The position numbers and the translations under genes are program-made. From Bactrocera neohumeralis (lineage: Eukaryota; Arthropoda; Insecta; Diptera; Tephritidae), in contig NC_065921.1 in the NCBI RefSeq assembly GCF_024586455.1, forward strand, positions 13,237,401 to 13,301,400: a stretch of DNA of 64,000 nt, written 5' to 3'. How positions within the stretch are numbered: the first letter of the stretch is position 1; the number at the start of each line of letters is the position of its first letter. The notes beneath the pieces were generated by a model. The model had not been told where the DNA came from, did not search any database, and was given only the letters and a program-made list of their open reading frames with translations. This document shows positions 62,801 to 64,000 of the stretch, in pieces.

Positions 62801-62928
62801 ACAGCTATTGGAGTCAGAAAGGTCGACACCGCCAACAGCGCCCTCTGGTGAGTTTTCCAATAGTTTACGGAGGCGGTGTATTTCCGCGCTAAGTCGTTCG
62901 TTTTCCTCGCGCAGTTTTGTGGGTGAAT
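35153..62928 (-). CDS. kazn: Kazrin, 3' portion (coiled coil and three SAM domains)
   Basis: Minus-strand exons join in phase: 62928-62024, 61959-61899, 61838-61652, 61566-61054, 60817-60656, 60526-60382, 47340-47229, (optional 38274-38248), 35802-35153. The first exon starts mid-codon, so 5' exons lie upstream of the window. It encodes a long coiled coil with kazrin hallmarks (SLQDKEQELRDFIRNFQ). Exon 3 gives GTWGSISRVFARSRNK. SAM1 and SAM2 lie in the 61566-61054 exon (CAENVKSGKVLLEL; SEWLPDIGLPQYADSF). SAM3 spans the next two exons (DPIVWTNQRFIRW; SGVHGGLVVLEPSF; TALGIPPSKNIIRRHL). A Ser/Gly-rich tail follows. Kazrins are cytoplasmic scaffolds linked to junctions, cytoskeleton and endosome traffic. 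Two single-base frame breaks occur, at 62109-62111 and 35567-35571. Liprins also have three SAMs, but these motifs match kazrin better. Confidence 0.88.
36465..37480 (+). mobile_element. R1-like LINE reverse-transcriptase fragment
   Basis: Broken plus-strand frames read SIGFDPAIQRWI, an AHADD block resembling the reverse-transcriptase AYADD site, SKLLWKHNVEERVRKASN and ALYACRQML, in the order seen in R1-clade non-LTR retrotransposons. Many stops and frameshifts make it a dead copy. It lies antisense to kazrin in its intron. Confidence 0.75.
37804..37926. mobile_element. 123-bp element with perfect 20-bp inverted repeats
   Basis: TATATGTGACCTGGTCTACG (37804-37823) is matched by its exact reverse complement at 37907-37926, with 83 bp between. 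It is a very short, probably non-autonomous element. The perfect ends suggest recent movement or a functional hairpin. Confidence 0.75.
38248..38274 (-). other. Candidate 27-nt microexon of kazrin
   Basis: A polypyrimidine tract and acceptor (CTTCTATGCTCAG) lead into 27 bases that end at CAG followed by the donor GTGAGT. Read in phase 0 it encodes QISAWKGSQ. The flanking exons (ending SNGALR at 47229 and starting SSLSKAFR at 35802) are both in phase 0, so it can be included or skipped without breaking the frame. The acceptor is followed by CAG, so an alternative NAGNAG acceptor would give 24 bases. Confidence 0.5.
38518..39110. repeat. Dispersed non-coding repeat (GGAAGGGCTAAGTTCGGG type)
   Basis: It begins AACAAGTAAGGAAGGG with CTAAGTTCGGGTGTCACCG, a phrase I recall as the start of a very common fly repeat. 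The short text about gcgat/ATTTCTCC blocks continues to about 39110. The right end is not defined and there is no coding frame. Confidence 0.5.
40740..41440 (+). mobile_element. Degenerate mariner element
   Basis: Frames give TFKNGRETVEN joined to MKVMLVAIFDIRGLVHHEF and VPKGQTVNK, then after a stop PPYSPDLAPCDFFLFAKLK with the conserved mariner catalytic-region motif, and a terminal CITSGGDYFE. The region between the N-terminal and catalytic parts is deleted and stops interrupt it. Non-functional. Confidence 0.8.
42970..43800 (+). mobile_element. Degenerate Tc1/mariner-type transposase
   Basis: A first frame (42974-43294) holds the helix-turn-helix part (SSQQLGLTHGTTWRILRRDL, KACKIQLFQELKPPD). 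A second (43350-43775) holds WAGGIIGPYFFKNDAGEIV, LVDIWFQ, FFLWGYVKSKVYAGNPAS. Frames are shifted between the two. It is the same family as the fragments at 24722 and 27908. Confidence 0.75.
43865..44460 (+). mobile_element. Internally deleted mariner-like element with both ends
   Basis: TACAGGGTTTGTCCGGAAAT at 43865 and the inverse of TTTCCGGACAAAACCTGTA at 44460 are inverted ends of about 30 bp next to TA. The interior keeps a helix-turn-helix-like frame (SIKYSLIAQMLNLSKSVVHG, CAKMVPKMLYDIAADWK) and a C-terminal piece, with the catalytic middle deleted. About 590 bp in all, a non-autonomous derivative. Confidence 0.8.
45405..45800. repeat. Dispersed non-coding repeat (TATACCCTGAACAGG type)
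   Basis: It starts TATACCCTGAACAGGTTATA, then AAGTTTGCCACGAAGTTTG, CCTGTCTGTTTGTTCG and ATATCGGACCACTTTATCG. I recall this order as a common tephritid repeat of unknown class. It is non-coding and its right end is vague. Confidence 0.55.
45880..46660 (+). mobile_element. Degenerate Tc1/mariner-type transposase
   Basis: Frames include an HTH-like RRSQAFGISLTSLCQILQ, LHSYKIKLAQELKM, WVGGVIGPYFYRDDQDRHI and NMWFQQDDATRRTVNVTID with FGERVISQNGSVNWPPE. It is related to the 42970 element but diverged, with several frame breaks. Confidence 0.75.
47229..47340 (-). CDS. kazn: Kazrin exon after SAM3
   Basis: Acceptor TTGTGTTTAG, donor GTAAGT. Phase 2 entry from the SAM3 exon gives R-ATLGQGIRSGCGIVP and ends in SNGALR at phase 0. 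It is flanked by introns of 13 kb and 11 kb. The exon may also be reached without splicing from an internal start at 47411 (separate entry). Confidence 0.75.
47341..47411 (-). other. Candidate internal first exon of a short kazrin isoform
   Basis: Immediately upstream of the 47340 exon, in the same frame and without a stop, ATG at 47411 opens MDNMYFSYGCNECVTHCCC and runs into the exon (TVVF-RATLGQ). The ATG context CAAACAATGG is a good fly start context, and the preceding leader is CAA/CAACAAC-rich, like many fly 5'UTRs. The extra N-terminus has five cysteines, three of them adjacent. Transcript support is needed: the same bases would also be intron for the long form. Confidence 0.4.
49985..50185 (-). 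repeat. TTAA-family repeat, copy A6 (fragment, reverse)
   Basis: It carries the family blocks in reverse order, ending on the plus strand in TTTTTACCCGAGGAAACCC and ATGTAACCTCTTAA, the inverse of the usual left end. A 5' end plus a detached 3' block are present; the middle is deleted. Confidence 0.65.
50811..51160. repeat. Cluster of TACTCATACGC motifs
   Basis: The motif (T)TRCTCATACGC occurs three times on the plus strand (about 50970, 51025 and 51143), twice followed by ACTG. It occurs once inverted at about 50811-50822 (GCGTATGAGTAA). Intervening DNA is AT-rich and unrelated. Confidence 0.5.
54877..55200 (+). mobile_element. 3' fragment of the 43865-type mariner-like element
   Basis: It shares GACATCGCAGCCGATTGGAA, GCCCAACGCTTCTGCAGCCG and the terminal ACTCAGTCCTATTACTTTCC with the 43865-44460 element. 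It keeps part of the interior that is missing there, but is truncated on the left and lacks the last bases of the right end. Confidence 0.7.
55530..56250 (-). mobile_element. LINE RNase H-region fragment
   Basis: Minus-strand frames give SRSYWKTPDGSKFKE, VFQAEVAAIKQ and SQLHQVTSILNLFGAWSQRN, resembling the RNase H domain of R1/Jockey-like retrotransposons (TDGSK ... FQAE..AI ... LVWVPGH). Stops and shifts throughout. Same strand as kazrin but not part of it. Confidence 0.55.
58000..59300. repeat. Degenerate tandem repeat of about 340-370 bp in the kazrin intron
   Basis: Phrases such as TTTTTTGAA(T/A)GAA followed by TTGAATT and TCAAATTTTAA recur near 58399, 58735 and 59105. AAAACATTTT and TTTTGAAAT phrases lie at similar offsets between them. 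Extremely AT-rich, no coding. Confidence 0.5.
62024..62928 (-). CDS. kazn: Kazrin coiled-coil exon with a one-base frame break
   Basis: Acceptor CCTTCCAG precedes 62928 and donor GTAAGT follows 62024. The main frame runs REENERLSAEIHRLRKLL through a heptad-rich coiled coil to STGGDLNL and would stop at 62075. The last 85 bases are open in another frame (SDGTCENGPCITVDPDSIS), which then splices in phase into the next exons. One extra T in the TTT at 62109-62111 would join the two as NFSDGT. It is either a sequencing or assembly homopolymer error or a real lesion. Confidence 0.75.
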
Positions 62929-63859
62929 CTGGAAGGTAAATAATGAAAACTGTGTCATAAATTTATTTACGAAAAATTTAATCTTATCACTTAGTGAATT
63001 ATTAATGAAGCACCCTGAAAACTATGTTTTTCCGTTTTGGATTTGATAATATATAGAAGCTATAGAGACTTAGTATTGTGTTAATAAGTTAGTATTCTCT
63101 TGCTGAGCTTTATTGGTATTGTAAAACTTGTTTCGCATAGTGTTTTTGATGATCTAGCTTATTGTAGTTATTGTTCTGAACCTTTGCACTGTCCACGAAG
63201 CCATTCCTTTGTACCCTCAGCGCCTCAAATCACTCATAATTATGTTAATTATAGCAATTGAAATTTAATTATTTTGTTGTCAAAGTAGACAAACAGCTTA
63301 ACAGCAAATCTATGAAATTACCATGGTAGCGACGAATTAGTGAAAGCACTGTATATTAAACGAGAAAGCAGCTGTTTGAGTGGTGGGAAAGCAAAGATCA
63401 ACAAAATTAGCGCAACACAGTGCTAAAACAATTGCATTAATTCGAAATACGCTGCTAATTAAGCGAACAACAGCGACAAAGAGCAAACGCGTGGAACAAT
63501 GTTCCAGGAATGAATGATTTGTAAACAAATATCTAAATTGAATAGAGTTGCTATTTTACAATGTAACTGAAGGCGTGCATAATGAGACTAAGTGGATTTA
63601 AGTGAAACAGTAATGAGGTTGCATTAGTTGTAGGTATTCAAATATATTCAAACTTGAATTTGCATATACATACGTACATCCTAGTATATGAATAATATAT
63701 TATTAATGAACTGGTGAGCTAATATTTGTATTCTAAATTAAGTAGCAATAGACTTGAAGCTGATGAAGAACATTATTACTTACTCTAAATTTAATTATCA
63801 AATTTGACCCGGACTGGCAAATATATTTCTTACTTATTTCATTACAAATCATTCGAATT
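62929..63859. other. Kazrin intron at the window edge
   Basis: AT-rich, with no frame that joins in phase to the 62928 exon (which needs a one-base entry). The next upstream kazrin exon therefore lies beyond 64000. Confidence 0.5.
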
Positions 63860-64000
63860 TTTTAATGTCTTTTTAAATTTTACAACACGCCTAAAGTATT
63901 TTGATAAATTTTCAAGTTGATCCTGGTAATAGTTTTGGAGATACAGCCTTGATAACTTGTGTCCCACTTTTATTGTCACTAAAATTTCTTAACGAGTTTT
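63860..64000 (-). repeat. TTAA-family repeat, copy A7 (runs off the window)
   Basis: TTTACAACACGCCTAAAGTA, TTTTCAAGTTGATCCTGGTA and ATAGTTTTGGAGATACAGCC correspond to the inverse of the right half of copy A3 (GTTGTAGAATTTAATAAGAC region). The copy continues past the window end. Confidence 0.6.

Noticed and set aside
1..64000. tRNA, rRNA or CRISPR-like structures
   Set aside because: I looked for tRNA B-box-like GGTTCGA and spaced repeat arrays and found none with supporting structure.

Overview
The window is nuclear DNA of a higher dipteran fly. A tephritid fruit fly is my best guess, from the recognisable fly genes, short introns with GTAAGT/CAG borders, high A+T, abundant ATGT/ACAT microsatellites and the style of the dispersed repeats. 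I cannot name the species from sequence alone.

Layout. 1-7.66 kb: intergenic, with several copies of a TTAA-bordered repeat family. 7.67-11.26 kb (+): a five-exon leucine-rich-repeat (LRR) type I membrane protein with very acidic, tyrosine-rich extracellular segments. 11.6-15.6 kb: intergenic, holding a MITE inserted into an older repeat. 15.6-19.5 kb: a compact group made of a 60-residue acidic microprotein (-), a divergently placed mitochondrial hydroxyacid-oxoacid transhydrogenase (ADHFE1/T3dh, +), a doubtful minus-strand coding-like frame, and a one-exon LYAR nucleolar zinc-finger protein (+). 19.9-22.4 kb: three short secreted-peptide genes in a row (+), each with its own TATA box. The middle one has an in-frame TAG followed by a further 59 open codons of protein-like sequence. 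22.37-28.63 kb: a tandem duplication of about 3 kb, full of LINE, mariner and MITE debris. 28.6-35.15 kb: intergenic, with a 1.6 kb terminal-inverted-repeat element and degenerate tandem repeats. 35.15-62.93 kb (-): the 3' part of a kazrin gene (coiled coil plus three SAM domains) whose large introns are loaded with transposon relics. Its 5' exons lie beyond 64 kb.

The housekeeping genes (transhydrogenase, LYAR, kazrin) act separately: mitochondrial 4-hydroxybutyrate metabolism, nucleolar ribosome biogenesis, and junction or trafficking scaffolding. The three secreted peptides look like a rapidly evolving, inducible, possibly immune or barrier cluster. NF-kB-like and GATA motifs lie before the third. 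Kazrin shows two single-base frame breaks in homopolymers, a candidate 27-nt microexon and a candidate internal first exon.

The strongest points for follow-up are the in-frame TAG with its extension, the secreted-peptide cluster and the kazrin microexon. I found no tRNA, rRNA, CRISPR or viral gene.
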